NCBI GenBank assembly: GCA_942159475.1
Contig: OW804097.1
Span: 8,337,685-8,401,684, forward strand
DNA from: Sthenelais limicola
Taxonomy: Eukaryota > Annelida > Polychaeta > Phyllodocida > Sigalionidae
DNA: 64,000 nucleotides
Direction: 5' to 3'
A model generated the notes under the pieces. That model saw nothing but the letters and a program-made list of their open reading frames with translations, was not told the origin of the DNA and did not search any database. This document shows, piece after piece, positions 10,768-25,200 of this stretch (its first letter is position 1; each line of letters opens with the position of its first letter). A program made the position numbers and the translations under genes.

Positions 10768-12715
10768 GTTGTCGTTTTTGAAGTGAAGTCTGTTTGTTCT
10801 GGACTTACAGCGATCTTAATAGCAGGTTTGGTCTTCTCCCTGTCCTCAATCCAAGTACTAATAGAGTATTTAGCAGCTAAGGAATGATAGAGGCCAACAA
10901 ATGATGAATATATCTCTGAGTTTTATTGGTAGAGAATTGTGTACCCGAGACCACAATTTACCGTCCAGCTTTGAGAGAATTCTGATCTTCTCCCAAAAAT
11001 CATGGTCTTTTAACCTAAACATGTGCTGACTGCATTCCTGTCATGTGGTGTCTTTTCTAACATATGATTGGTTAAACAATTTTGTCTGCGTCATGACTAA
11101 AGATCAAAGCTTTACATAAACGTTACAAAACAGCTAGAGGTCAATTTCTAGTTACAGTATCGATATATCATAACATGTTTTGCACGTTTTATAACATGTG
11201 TTTAGATAAGGCACTCTTGTATGGTCCGCTTATCAGAACTTTGTCGTGACAATGAACAATAGGCAAAAATGACGCATCACAGGTAATAACAATTCCTAGC
11301 AGAATTAAATGATGGAATTAGAGTTGACAGTTTATAGAATTAATTAAAATTAGCAATAATAATATTAAGATCCTTTAAACCTCATAAGAACCTTTAAATC
11401 TCATAACTTCATTACATTTTTCTCACCTTGAATAATACTGCATGCCCACCAGCCACCCACCCTTCACTCCTCCCTTCACATTAGAATCCATGGGTTAGTG
11501 TTTGATACCTAACTGCCTACCTGCCTAGTACACTAGTGGCAGGCAGTAGCAGGCAGTGGCAGGCAGCGGGAGGGGCAGTGTGTGGTACTGGGCTATGTGA
11601 GTGAGTGTAGGTGCAGTGTGTGTGAGAGGTGCGACAGGGGTGGGAGTCTAAACCAATCTTTATATTTAAAATTGCAACTTTCCTGTACCACATTATACAT
11701 AAGTCGTCCCCTGAAAAGGCCTCATGAGGAACAAAACTTGCCATTCAGACGATGTAATGGTACCCATTTAGATGGGAAAACATAAAAAACAGGTCCATGG
11801 CTGGGAGTTCTGTATAACTGAGAAGACCAGGGATATTTGAGCAACGTAAGGAAGTTTAAAAGTGGTCTAAATCCGCCCTGTAGGGGGCGGGTCGGTTGCG
11901 CAAAGTCTAGTGAATCTGTAGTAAACAGTCAAAGAGGCCACCTTACTTCAAGGTCAACCCAGCTATAGTGCTGCACCCCAAGATAGGGACCCTTCTATAA
12001 TACTCATTTTTTTCCTAAATCCTTGGATATGAACATGTTTTCCTTGTTCATAGGACTGAAGATAGGTACTAGAAGCAATAATTTTGTCTATTTTTCAATT
12101 AATAATGGCTTTTTGTCATTGAATTCGAATTTAGAACCTTACATGGAATATTTTCCTCCAAATGGTCATTGCTAAATTATACAATAGGGACTTTCTTGTT
12201 ATTTTTATTCAAGAATATAAAACCTCTTGTAATTGTGCATGTGACAGTTTAAAATACAGATAGCCCCAAATCATTGCTTTCATTTAACTTATATATACTT
12301 TTATCATGAAACCTCTTCAATTATAATGTACCTTATAAAATAAGTTGAGGCAATATTAAGTCTTAGTCCCCAACTTAGTAGACACCACTATAGAAATACT
12401 ACCTTTTACTGGTCACGCTCTACTGATCCACAGGACACTTGATCTCAATTCTCAAAAGTATGCATCTCAATCTTTAGCTATGTTTTTCCCTTGAAATTGA
12501 TTGTAAGAGCTCTCTGATGTCTTTTTGCTGCCACTAATTGTGGTTATACACCCATCCTTTATATGTTTGCATTTCTGAGGCATGAGGAACTCAGGGATTA
12601 CAAACATTTAACACACTTTTAGGGGGTTTAAATGCAATTTTGCCATGATTTATTCTGAACAAATTCACTGAAAAATGCTACTAATTATGATTTATCAAAT
12701 TACAGTATAACTACA
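10768..12715. other. Non-coding spacer
   Basis: No gene is supported. A run of about four GGCAGGCAGT-like units lies at 11530-11575. The remainder is unassigned AT-rich DNA. Confidence 0.4.
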
Positions 12716-12806
12716 CTAATTGAAGTGTGGATTATACTAATTGAAGTGTGGATTATTATAATTGAAGTGTGGATTATTATAATTGAAGTGTGGATTATAG
12801 TAATTG
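12716..12806. repeat. 21-bp tandem repeat, four copies
   Basis: Units starting TTGAAGTGTGGATTAT occur at 12720, 12741, 12762 and 12783, an exact 21-bp period with few changes. Confidence 0.9.
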
Positions 12807-13729
12807 GACTTGGATGCGAGTGCATTAGTATGACCTCTCTTGAATGCCGATGAATTATTAATGTGGGCGTTTGAATGCTGATGAATTATTGATGATGATT
12901 TATTGAGGTTGTCTGCATGCCGATGGATTATCATTATCCTGCTGGAGGCTCGTGGCTGTTGTGTTAATTGCCTCTTAATTAAAACCAATACTCCCATGAG
13001 GTTAAGGAGCGACGATTGGATATATTACTGACTAATGATACATACAACCCATATCAATTTAATTCCTTTTATTTATCAGCATTTTCTGACCAGGATTGGG
13101 ACCTATTTTAGGTCGGGATTCGGGATTTAAAAGGGCCTATGGGATTCGGGAAAGGGATTTAGAGCCAGATTTAATTTTTCCATGTAGGGATTGCAAAAAT
13201 AAACATTAATATTAATTTATAATGCAAGCATAAGTATATTCTGGAGGAGCTTCCAAGAGTATTTCCTCACACAACTCAAGTCGAACTATATAAATAATAT
13301 AATCGTACAGGTCTTATTTGCTAACTTTGGATCTATATATAGTAGGAATATAATTCAAAAATGATTATTATCCTACAAACTGGTAGAATATATTTCTTCC
13401 ACTTCAGAACTTCTGTGACTATTATTCCTTTTTCGAAAAAATATCAAGTCAGTTCAGAGCCACAGGCACAATGTATGTGGTCGCAATTATCCACAATTAT
13501 GTCCACTTCTGTTGGAGGACTTTGGGGGCGGCAGAGGGTCCCCTAATGAGAGGCACAATTAGTGTTGAGTTCAAAGGGTGAGATAAGAGAGGAGGGGGGG
13601 GGGGGAGAGGAGGGCAAGGAGAATGATACAAATGATACAATTGTTCATCAACCTAAGTCGGTATGTGTCTCTCATAGTACTGATATAACAATACCATGAA
13701 AATAAAAAAACAGAATAAGTTTCCTTAAA
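12807..13729. other. Non-coding spacer
   Basis: No supported gene. A G-run is present at about 13591-13614. Confidence 0.4.
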
Positions 13730-14290
13730 GGTAAATACCAGTGTTCACTTAAAAAATGAATGAATCATGGAATTTTCTTTAAACTTTGGATTTAGAAAGA
13801 ACATGGTTGGGGGAACCCCCAAAAACAAACAACCATTGGATTAGTTTTTATTTCAGGGACCACTGAAATTTATTACTGTTCACTATAGAAGTCTATGGGA
13901 AAACGGGTATTTTCTGCATTTTCCCCAATTATGATTGAATCATACAATTTTCTTTTAAATCTGCATATACATTGCTGACATGTTATTCAACCCTCCCAAT
14001 TAAAAAAAATAAGGGGTCATTGAACTAAAAAAATGTTATTCAGCTAAACTTGCATCACGATGAGCTTCCCCCATTGAAATCAATAGTGAAGGGAGGTAAA
14101 CTTCACTCATCCCTAAAACACAAAATAATATGATAATATCCAGTTTTTTGGCATTTTGTATTCCCCCAACCATGTTCTTTCTCAATACAAAATTTGAACA
14201 AAATATATTGAATTCTATTGTTTCATGCATTAGTTCCTTGAATTCCCGCCTGCTGCAGTGCTGACAACACTGGTATTTATCTTTAACTCC
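13730..14290. mobile_element. Foldback-type element with degenerate inverted ends
   Basis: TAAATACCAGTGTT near 13732 and AGAAAGAACATGGTTGGGGG near 13795 both recur in reverse complement near 14270 and 14170. This gives two long, interrupted inverted arms around a unique centre. A minus-strand frame of 143 codons lies across the right arm but resembles no known protein and is probably chance. Confidence 0.5.
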
Positions 14291-14832
14291 AAACAAACCT
14301 TTACTGCTATTTCTAAACTCGAATTTAGAAAATATATTACTTCTGCTGAAGAACATGATTTCTACACATGCACACATGTTCAGTATTATGAAAAAACACA
14401 ACATTGATATAATATCTAATTTAAACTGATCTACATGGAAAATATCATTTTGGAATATCTGTGTCACGTTACATCATCTATTAGCTTCAAAATAATGAAA
14501 TACCTCAAGACAAAACATTAATATTAAATTGCATTTAGCATTTGCTAAAATGGAGACATCTGAAGAACATGTGGAGGAATAGAAATATTTGCCCTAGCCT
14601 TCCCAAACTTCGTCTGCATAATGCATTCAACGAATTTTATTTTTTCTAAAAAAAATGTCACCCTGAATTCAAATGGTCCCCGTTTAGGAGAATTACTCAT
14701 ATATTATAATCTCAGAAACAACCTTATGAAGTGCCTTCCCCTGTGACCATTCCCAGCTGTTGATTCAATTATGGAGCCTCCTGTGATGAGTTAATTGGCG
14801 TGTCTGTGCTTAATTACGTGTGTTAAAACAGA

Positions 14833-14952
14833 TGAACCATGTGCCTCAATGTGCATAGTGGATTTATGCTTATAATTCCCTCGACGGCCTAAAGGCCTTG
14901 TCTCGGGAAATTATATCTCATAAATTCACTATCCACTTATGTGCACATGGTT
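14833..14952. repeat. Long imperfect hairpin with GGCC core
   Basis: Arms of about 58 bases pair with a few gaps: AACCATGTGC, ATAGTGGATTTATG and ATAATTCCC on the left have their complements in order on the right. The centre is CGGCC-TAAA-GGCC. See the related hairpins at 31611 and 63830. Confidence 0.7.
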
Positions 14953-15856
14953 TATCCGTAAATTAGCTTAGATAGAAATATATACTCTCTGAGTGCATTC
15001 ACCTTCATTGAAACGGAAGTCAACAAGACCCAAAGCTTGTCATTTATGCATAGAACCCTGGGAATATGGTAGTTTACAATAGCTACATAACAGACTCTTT
15101 AAAAAGAGTCTTTACTAATGAAAGCCTAACAGCCACAAAAATCATTGGATTATTCATTATAGTGTGCAGAACATAATATCTTAGTTTTCCTCAGTGTCTG
15201 AAAAGAGGATGAACTTCAGTCCAGTGTCCCCCTTTAAAATATGATATAATAACGAATGTAGGGCCTCATTCCCAAAAGGTAAATCAATTGATGGTCCAAA
15301 AATAAAATCGTTGTTGTTTATTATCTTAGTCATCCACCTAGCAACCATCACTAGGTTAAGTGTTGGGGGGTCCCCTCCTTTCGTCACTGATGGTGTTTGG
15401 CACAACATCGTTTCGCCCCTTTGATGGGCTCATCAGGCAGATCAGGGATACTACAGGACAATTATTTCCAGAGAAAAGTAACAGAAACATTATAATAAAT
15501 ATACATTTACTATTTATATTGCCTATGATGGCAAACATCTATTAAAGCCACTGTCTGGGCTGTTGCCCAGTCAGTTGTTTAGTGTGAGCTAAATTATATA
15601 TTATGGCATTTCAAAACCAACTCAGTTGGTTCTTATGGCTATGCCCAGTGCCCAAATGTCAAGTCTATGCTGTCAATAGGTGATAAAAACTAAGAGTTAT
15701 ACATAACTGATAGGTCTAGTGATGAATAAATGATAGCTGTTGTATAGTGTGCGTTGCGATGCTAGAGCCATCAATATTTTGCACAGCTCTATCAATGTTA
15801 TTTATGGTATGGTCTACTGAAACTTCCATAAAAATGTTACTGAAATAATAGTATAA
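14953..15856. other. Non-coding spacer
   Basis: No gene is supported. Sequence around 15365-15465 has a SINE/LINE-tail feel but cannot be assigned. Confidence 0.35.
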
Positions 15857-16081
15857 GGGTCAGATCGTCAGAAAATGTACTTGTAATCGGCAGATCTAGA
15901 TTCTGCTAAATTAGGCTGGAAAATAATAAATACTAGGTATATCAGCGTATTTAGTTTTGCACTGATTCTAAGAATATGTTTGGTTATGTTGACTTTTTTG
16001 AACCTCATTTTAGTCTTAAATTTGGGATATTTGCAACGATTGGTGAAGCTGAATTGTACATTCTCTGAAGATCTGACCCCT
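15857..16081. mobile_element. MITE-like element, family B, copy 1
   Basis: Inverted ends of about 25 bases: GGGTCAGATCGTCAGAAAATG on the left, CTCTGAAGATCTGACCCC on the right. Internal words shared with the other copies include TTTGGTTATGTTGA and GAAGCTGAATTGTACATT. About 225 bp, non-coding. Confidence 0.7.
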
Positions 16082-16220
16082 AACAAGGATAGTAGGTTAA
16101 ACTTAACGATGTAAGACCTTGACCTTCATGATACATGTATTGATTTTGCTGTAAAATCGCTTGTGAAAGAATGACGAAAAATTGTGCTCTCATTATTTTC
16201 GTCAGCCCCTAGAAGGAACA

Positions 16221-16234
16221 ATGTGGTTTCTGAG
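16221..16234 (+). CDS. Lectin gene exon 1 (start of signal peptide)
   Basis: ATG TGG TTT CTG AG followed by the strong donor GTAAGT. Only 14 coding bases; chosen because it joins exon 2 in phase and gives a hydrophobic leader. Confidence 0.55.
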
Positions 16235-19200
16235 GTAAGTGAATATTTCTTAGGTAATATTGTTAAGATAGAGACTGGAACTATTACTATGTAACCATAT
16301 AACTATATAACCAATTAATGGTGTTGCTAGCGTCATTTTGAAAGTCTTCTAGATGAATGCTTACTGAAAAATGAATTACTACTACCTGCTAATTTTGAGT
16401 ATTCTATTTCTATAAGAGAATTTGAAATATCAATTTTGAATAGAATTAACATATAATTTTATTGATAACTTTCTGTTGTCGAGTATAACCCTGTCATTGA
16501 TTCTGCATGATGTATGTAAACTGATTATGTTGTTAGAATTATTTACAAAAGTCATAAGTGTGGGACATTCTGGCGTTTTTCTTCAGTAGTGATGTAACTG
16601 TAATTTTTCTTGCCCTAACTGAATAAAAAAAAAGAAAGAAAGATAAATACCAGGTCAGAGTGACCATTGTCACACCTGACCAATCCCTTGTGTCATGACC
16701 AGGTCACGTGGTTATCTCCCCTCCCTTCTCCCTCCCGCTCTTAATCAATACCCCCTCCCCTGACCTTGTGGTCAGTCCCTCACCTCCCTTCCCATGTGAT
16801 CAACCTTGAGATAACGTTTAGACCTTGACAGCGACTTGTACCTTTGGACTTATGAGAGATCCACACATGAGCGATCCACACGAACCCTTGAAATATATAA
16901 TTGGCCATATATAATTTAATTTAATTTGTGATGCTGTTACAAAGTATTGGTCCTCTATAAATGAGTTATTTTTCCTGATGTTAGGTTTTATTTCTCTTTA
17001 CTAAAATTGCACAAATGTTCTTTTTTCTAGATCATCATGTGCTTATGTTGTTTCACTGTTGCTCTGCCAGTATGACCCCATCAGGAGGTCAGGTATAGTC
17101 ATAATTTAGTTTTTAAATGACGTTTATAGTAGAAAAAATAAACTTATATCAAGCAATTTTGTGATCCATTTTAGCAAAACGTGTCATAAATCACACAATA
17201 TGGATTTTGAGATATGAATATGACAAATGTTCTCAATAACTAGGAGTGAGCGGATCCAACATCGCTCTTGGGAAGAAGACAGACTTTTATCCAAAGTATT
17301 CAACAGGTCCTGGGCCCGGGGCTGCTGTAGATGGCAATCATGACACTATGTTTCAAGACTATACAGGCTCCTGCATCCACACCAACAGAACTGCTGGGGT
17401 GGAGCACCCTTGGTGGAAGGTGGATCTGAATGGAAGTTATGCTATCCACACAATAAGGATTCTCAATAGGGGAGGCTGTGATTGCAGTAAGTAATCATAA
17501 ACTTTTATAACTGATTTTGATTCAGGAAGGTGCTTGGAATATGCCAGCAGGTTTGGTATCGCTTGGGCAGATCTGGTCTTCCGCCATATCCTGAGTATTC
17601 GCATATTTGAAGATTACATAAAATATTGGGTGTTGGTATTTATTTACAGTATCTTATATAAACATTCAAAAAGGTAAATAATGAGATGTTAATTAGTTGA
17701 AATAACGAGTGACAGAAATGATGGAAGTGGTAGCCTTTTGAAGGACATTTGAAATATGTGTGTGTTGTGAATCTTGCCTATGTTCTTTCCAGTGAGATGA
17801 TTTGCCAGTGTTGCACTTTCTGTGTATCGACTCTGGATCTCTTCCAGGCTTAAATACTATCGATATTTAATAATAATATATTTGTGATCGTATAGGTTAC
17901 TTCTCTGAATAAATATTAATCATATCTCTAGCAAAGGTAGTGGAGGAAAGAACTATGTCCATGTCCAAGGCCTAGGGTGGATAATATTCTATGTTTAAAA
18001 GCGCTTCTCCGGAAAGAATAACATATAAAGAAAGTACTTTATAAGTCCAGTTTATTCCTTTAAATCCCTGAGGTGAGGTTGAGGTCCTTGTTCCCCAACC
18101 TGACAATACATGAAGCTCAATGCAAAGGTCATGAATATTATAGCAAGTAACATAAGGTGTGTACAATATGAATCAGGAATACATAAATAAATACAATGAG
18201 CAAATAAGTATAAACTTCATCATAAATTAGAGTAATATATAACATAAGAGATGGTCGAAGTCTGGAAGCTCTATCATTAACCAATAATTAGTTATAACAT
18301 GATGAACTAATATAAGCAGAGAATAGCAGCAGTTCTTGATATGTAGCCCCTGGTGGCAGCCGGAGATATCACGGAGGTTTCCCGGCGGTTTCCCGGAGGT
18401 TTCCCGGACTTTTCCTGGAGATTATTCCAGTGATTTCCCAGAGGTAATTCCGGAGATTATTCCGGACTTATTCCGGACATATTCCGGAGATTATTCCGGA
18501 CATATTCCAGACATATTCTGGAGATTATTCCGGACATATTCCGGAGATTACCCGGACATATTCCAGAGGTTTCCCAGAGCTTCATAGAGTCATCACACAT
18601 TCGTAACACTCCCCCCCAACCAAGGGAAATAAAATTTTAGAAGGAGGCAGAACATATTCCACGAGTTATGAAATTTTATTCCATTAACAATAACTTGTCC
18701 ATGTAATAACGAATGAATGAAGCCCTGTTAAAGGATGTATGGAGGTACCATTGATGGAATTAGCTCCTCCTTAGTGTTGTTGAATCCCAGAAATTTGCTG
18801 CTCACAAAGTCCACATAATGATACAGGCAAATTGTCTATCTCCTGATTGCTCATCAGTTGAAGCAGTCCTGAGATGTGCTCCTCTTTCCGATTAATCCTG
18901 TTTCTTCTGATTAATCTTGATGTTCCTTCTCTTTTTTTTTTTTTTCATTAATTCCCTCCTATTTACAAACAAACTTGCTTCTCCTATGATAAGGTTTTGT
19001 CCATAATGCATGAAAGCATTGACAGATAGATCTGAAGACCAGGTATACAGAAGCAATTGGCACTCTCCTCTGATCCACCTAGAATGCTTCCTGGGATATT
19101 TTTATTCTGTTTCCAAACAAACATTCTACGTCCTGGAACTAGGGAATCATGCTCCGGAATCCTAGCAAATGACTGATCTATTAGTGTCTGTCACTAGACC

Positions 19201-22200
19201 TTAGGCAATTATCATCATGCCTCTATATATCTGGTCCAAGTTTGTCCATGTTCTGTATGATAGGAATACATACAAGAATCGTTTTTAGATTTCTTGATGC
19301 TTTGTTCCCCTCTGGAGTGTATCATTTCCAGCGAAGATAATTCCACAATCATCCGATTCAAAGACAAAATCCACACATTGATATCCAGAATAGATGTGAG
19401 ATATTCCAATATATTTCCTGAAATCCTAGGTTCCTTAAAAACGAAAAGGATCTTGATCAACTATCCAAGCAAAACCAAGCTTAAGTTTCTTCTGCAATGG
19501 CCAGAACAATAGTCCTGAAATATCCTATCCATATGAGATATGATATTCTCTGGCTGCAGTCAATGTATCCTCAAACATTAAACATTATTCCTAGGAACTT
19601 CTGATTTTCCTGAATAGTATTCCTTTAATTGGCCTCCATTCAAACCAAATTTTGGATTCCGTCCATATTTATGTTCTTGCTCCTGGTTTTAACATATAAC
19701 TATCTCATCCAGAAGACCATGAATTGGTTCCAGTAGAATTCTAAAAACATGTTTTCTACCATCCGGATTCCAGTGTAGAATAGGAAATATTCTTTCAATG
19801 ATCAATCATCGCTGCAGAGTAATTTTGTTCTTTTAATATTTCTCCTGAACCTTTTAATTGTTCTCCTGTCCAGCGATTGCTGAGGTTCAGTGATTGTTGC
19901 TGATTGATCAGCGATTGCGTTGATGTGATGTGTCACAAAATTCTGTTATTTCTGGATCAAATCCGGGCCCTATGAACCACATGAAGATGTTCCATTAGAT
20001 TCAGACCAATGCAATCGTTGTCATATTTCTTCACCATTTAGGAGTGCAATCCAGAGATCCAGTTTACGGTAGCTCTTCAATGTAATGAAGCAAATCCATC
20101 CAAACTTGTCCATCCTTGTCCTCTCTTAGAGGGAATATACACTCAATCCTGAGGTTCCCCACAGAGTGTACGGAGATCCTCTGATTGTTGTTTCCATTTA
20201 TCATCATATTTCCATCCTCCTGCTCTTTCAGTGTTTTTTCTTTTCTTTTGTCTTTCTCTGGACATCTAAGTGTCTCTTGATAACCAGAATTCCACGAATT
20301 CTCGGACATACTTCAAACAGGAGAGAGGATCCATGAATATCCCTAAGCAGAAAACTTGTTAGGTAATCCTCCTTATGGGTCTCCAACTGATCCATTTGAT
20401 GGAAATTCCATGTGTTAATACCATGTCCTGGCGGTATGGTTTTAAACATATTTACAGCCCTTCTTATAAGGCAGTCTAACATATAATGTTAGAGAGAAAT
20501 AAACAATAGAAGAAAAATTAATAACTTTCTTCCGAAAAATAAAAAATATCTCATGGTTTCAAAATTGGCCGTTAATCCACCATTTAGAAGCAATTCTCTA
20601 TGTGTCTCACCAAGAGCTTCTTTACGTGTATATAACTTCTACTGGCGACAATGAATACATCAAATGTCATCTCCAGCCTTCCTATGGATTAATGTATTGG
20701 AGAATTATTCAAACCAGAGAAGCCATATCTTGAGGGAGCCCTAGTCACCCTAATTCTAGTTCTCCTGGCATTTTCTGGCGATTTAATATCCACTCCCTTG
20801 GTTTCACTTTTTGCAGTACAAGAATTAAATACCTCTTGCTGCCCAGGACAAGGTGAGGCTTTAGATAATCCACATGCACTTTCGCCATTTATATCATGCC
20901 TGTCCGGATGAGATATGTCCAATCCCTTAGTTTTTCAACCACTGGAAACAGACTTTCCCTCCATCCACAAAGTAGCATTCCAATTTACACCAAAAAGACC
21001 ACTTTGAAGAGAACTATGAAGCATGCAGAATCGTTATGACCTGACCCAGTTAGGTGCCAAAATCATGTCTATATTATGAAGATCCTTCCTCAACCCCACA
21101 CAGAGAATCCCATGGTGTAGGTACATCCAAGGCATCAAAGCATATAATGTCTTAAAATCCCTAGATTCCATCTGCAACTTCACCAGGTTCCATTGCTAGA
21201 CATGAATTCGTAAAAAGTTCTCCTTCCCTCTCTATTGACTCCTCCTGATCCTATACACCATGTCCATTGTCATTTGGAAATCCAAGCCCAGGATCCCTGA
21301 TTCCCTGTGTATCTTTCCAATGTAGAATCTCCAGACATGCGATGTTTCTCCAAGCCCAGAATGGGAATTTGCCACAAGAAGGTGCAAATCTCCTCCAAAA
21401 GAAGCATGGGCATACCACATTGCTCCCTTCAAGTTAGGCAGATAACAAATATTTCCCTCCTCATTTCCTTTCACCAGTAATAAATCAAGTGCTTCAGGGG
21501 TTGTACCTTCCCCTAATAAAGGGGGTCCTGAGGAATCATTTACATCTACCACTGTATGTTGGGAGGAGCCATTTTGGGCTTCGGTGGCCGGACTACTGGC
21601 CCTATCCAGTCCAACCACTATTCGTTTCCCTCCCTTTTCCCCAGTTCCGAGCAACCATTCACTGCATGGTCTGTTGCATAACTAGCTTTGGCCGCAAGGA
21701 AGCAATGGCATGAAAAAGTAGAGTGTCCGGTTGTATCACACCACTTGCTGATATGGGGGTTTGAGACCCCTGATTCTTCCAAGGCCCTCCTTTCCTATTG
21801 TTAAACCATTTCCTTTTTATCTCCTATAGTAGTGACTTCCGATTTCTCCTCATCTGATCCTTCATGTATGTTTTCTGATCGAGTAGAAACAATCAACATA
21901 GTGGTTAAGATATCTGGTCTGGCATTCACTCCATAAATTTGCATATGTTTTGTTATCTAGATCCAATGAATTAACAATGACATTGGCTGCCTGACAATTG
22001 TTTTCACCTGTGGAAGGTATTTCTCTATCATCAGGAGTGCCTCCTCCACAGATCCGTAGAGTGGGATCTGGATATATGTTCCTCCCACACAGTCAGAATC
22101 ATTGACAAAACACTAGATGCTTTTTCCCTTATATCCTGAGAATATGACTATCTTCTGTGTCTCCATGGTCCAATTGTTGGCACTACTGATGGTTTTGAAC

Positions 22201-25200
22201 GGAGCTGAATATTGGTACCAATCTTTATCTTTGAAAGATGGAGGCATAGAACGTTCAGGCTTCTCGGATCATTATGGGGCAGATTAAATCCTTGATTCCC
22301 CGATTCGAACAGGACATATATCCTCATATCCTCCTCCCCATCAGAATCGAACAAGGGAAGAGAAGCCATGAACTTCCTTTGGTCCTAGTACCAACATATA
22401 TCATCCATGTTTCCTTGTGCCAGAACCTGTTCCAAATTGTGTCAAATCTGGCAGTGATATCATCCCAAAGTATATCTGCCATGGTCAATTCCACATCATA
22501 TTCATAGACAGTAGTTGTAAAGTTATCCCAGGAGGGCATGAAATATTTCTTTCTAATTATTTTTTTTTTTTTTATATTCCCGCTTATTTCTTCACAATGC
22601 AAAATAAGGTCTTTTAATGAAGCATCAATGTCATTCAAAAATGATCCCAGCCATGACACCATCGTCCAGGCCAGTTGTAATGTTTCTTTTTGGTCCAGAA
22701 ACGAAACAATCATAGACAAGAAAGAGGTTTCCATTCGACAGTCTTTATATGGAGAAATCCAGAAGGATAATTAAATACAAAATCCCTATATGTCCTAGGG
22801 AAGAAACAGGAAAATATCCACCTAGCAAGGGGAATACACCATCCAAAGGATAAGTAAAAGACTGGAGTCACTTAGCACTATCCTCTTAGGAAGGACACAG
22901 CTAGCTTGTGTCCGATTGAATTGAATTGTATTATAAAATATTGTGGAAAAAATAAAAAAAAAAATAAAAAAAAATAAAAAAAATAGACAATCCTATGAAA
23001 TGTCCGATGAGATCCTCAATATCCTTGTATGCTGAAACCAATGTCCTGGAGCTCTGGGCAGAATTGATCCGGGGGTCCAGGTCTCCTATGGTCCGGATAT
23101 TCATGAGTCCTCCGGGTGAAGAAAAAAAAAATATTAAAAATATGGCCTATGATACTTCCAATCCAGTAAAGACAATGTCAATGCTCCAAGAATACCTCTG
23201 GGAAAATCCAGCTGTCTATCATGTATCATAAATACATGTACTCCAGCAGATCCAGATCCATGCATTCCAGGTCCATGTGCTCCGGATTCATGTGCTCCAG
23301 GTCCATGTGCTCCGGATCCATGAGCTCCAGATCCAGGCTATCCCAGATAATTATTCCAGGAACAATGTCATTCCAAATCCGGCATAGACAACCTCAGAAC
23401 TCTAGGAATAGATACCTAAGTACCATTCCTTCACTCTCACGGCACCAGTGTTGTGAATCTTGCCTATGTTCTTTCCAGTGAGATGATTTGCCAGTGTTGC
23501 ACTTTCTGTGTATCGACTCTGGATCTCTTCCAGGGTTAAATACTATCGATATTTAATAATAATATATTTGTGATCGTATAGGTTACTTCTCTGAATAAAT
23601 ATTAATCATATCTCTAGCAAAGGTAGTGGAGGAAAGAACTATGTCCATGTCCAAGGCCTAGGGTGGATAATATTCTATGTTTAAAAGCGCTTCTCCGGAA
23701 AGAATAACATATAAAGAAAGTACTTTATAAGTCCAGTTTATTCCTTTAAATCCCTGAGGTGAGGTTGAGGTCCTTGTTCCCCAACCTGACAATACATGAA
23801 GCTCAATGCAAAGGTCATGAATATTATAGCAAGTAACATAAGGTGTGTACAATATGAATCAGGAATACATAAATAAATACAATGAGCAAATAAGTATAAA
23901 CTTCATCATAAATTAGAGTAATATATAACATAAGAGATGGTCGAAGTCTGGAAGCTCTATCATTAACCAATAATTAGTTATAACATGATGAACTAATATA
24001 AGCAGAGAATAGCAGCAGTTCTTGATATGTAGCCCCTGGTGGCAGCCGGAGATATCACGGAGGTTTCCCGGCGGTTTCCCGGAGGTTTCCCGGACTTTTC
24101 CTGGAGATTATTCCAGTGATTTCCCAGAGGTAATTCCGGAGATTATTCCGGACTTATTCCGGACATATTCCGGAGATTATTCCGGACATATTCCAGACAT
24201 ATTCTGGAGATTATTCCGGACATATTCCGGAGATTACCCGGACATATTCCAGAGGTTTCCCAGAGCTTCATAGAGTCATCACACATTCGTAACATGTGCA
24301 AGAACAATATATTAGCCTTCAAAGAAATAAAAAAAAGAAACACTTCAAGATCAGAGTTCTGGAGTAAGTTTCAGATCTTCTAGGTTGTTCCACATCAGTA
24401 TTGTGACATGGGCCATTGATTTGTGAAAACAGGTATTTGCAGGGCGAGTAACCTCAAAGTTCAGAAATTAGTTTGAATTATTATTAGGTGTGCGATTGCA
24501 TATATCCTATTGATTCTACAAGCTTACTATTATTTATCGTAAAAACAGATGTGCATTATTTTTCCATCAGTTATGTAGATAAATAAAGAATTCCAATAAT
24601 AATAGGGACACTAGAAAGGTTCAGCTACATCTGTGCACAATGTGCTTATTGATTCTAGTTCATGAAGCTAAATGGTTATAAAATTGAAAGAATTGAAACT
24701 GTTTTTTCTACAGTGCTTCATAAAAGTCCATATTCCTATACCTGAAACCCACTAAAATTCTGTCTTGCAGTGACATCTCCTTTTATCCCTCACTGGCATC
24801 CGTCTTCTCAATGTTAATTCAAATTTGATTCTTGTATAACACATAACAACTACCAACTATTGATAACGTCAGTCCTATAAGTTTTAATATGAGTAAATTT
24901 GGTAACATTCTGTCTATCATAATGAAGTGAAATCCAGTAAAATCAATGGTTACCTGATAGGGAAAAGACAAATAAATAAATATTTACAGAATTCTTCCAT
25001 TATCGCAGCCCCAAGACTCAGCAACTTCAATGTCTACATTGGGTATGATTACTACAACCATGGACATAACATCCTGTGTCATCACCAATTAGAAGCTGTT
25101 GGAGCTGCTGCATGGCTAGAGGTAACATGTCCTCATATTGCTGGGCGCTATGTCATCATTCAGATTAATGGACCTGGCTCATATCGAGGGCAGAGAGTTA

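Larger units (their letters stand above)
17763..24294 (-). mobile_element. Young non-autonomous LTR element (LARD-like), minus strand
   Basis: Two 846-bp direct repeats (17763-18608 and 23449-24294) bound a 4,840-bp interior. They start TGTT and end AACA, and TGTG flanks the element on both sides (17759-17762, 24295-24298). On the minus strand a primer-binding site TGGTGCCGTGAGAGTG lies next to the LTR at 23432-23447, and a G-rich polypurine tract lies next to the other LTR at 18609-18618, so the element reads on the minus strand. The interior has only decayed gag-like and protease-like remnants and no RT or integrase, so it must be mobilised in trans. I see one LTR mismatch (17849 C, 23535 G), so insertion is recent. 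Confidence 0.88.

Noticed and set aside
14036..14467. 143-codon minus-strand frame
   Set aside because: Lies over the arm of an inverted-repeat element, begins without support, and resembles no family.
18336..18587. FPGDYS-like repeat protein in the LTR copies
   Set aside because: It is the TTCCGGA repeat array of the LTR read in frame, identical in both LTRs; the element reads on the other strand.
17763..24294. Two direct repeats as a tandem segmental duplication
   Set aside because: TG..CA ends, TGTG target duplication, PBS and PPT next to the repeats show an LTR element.
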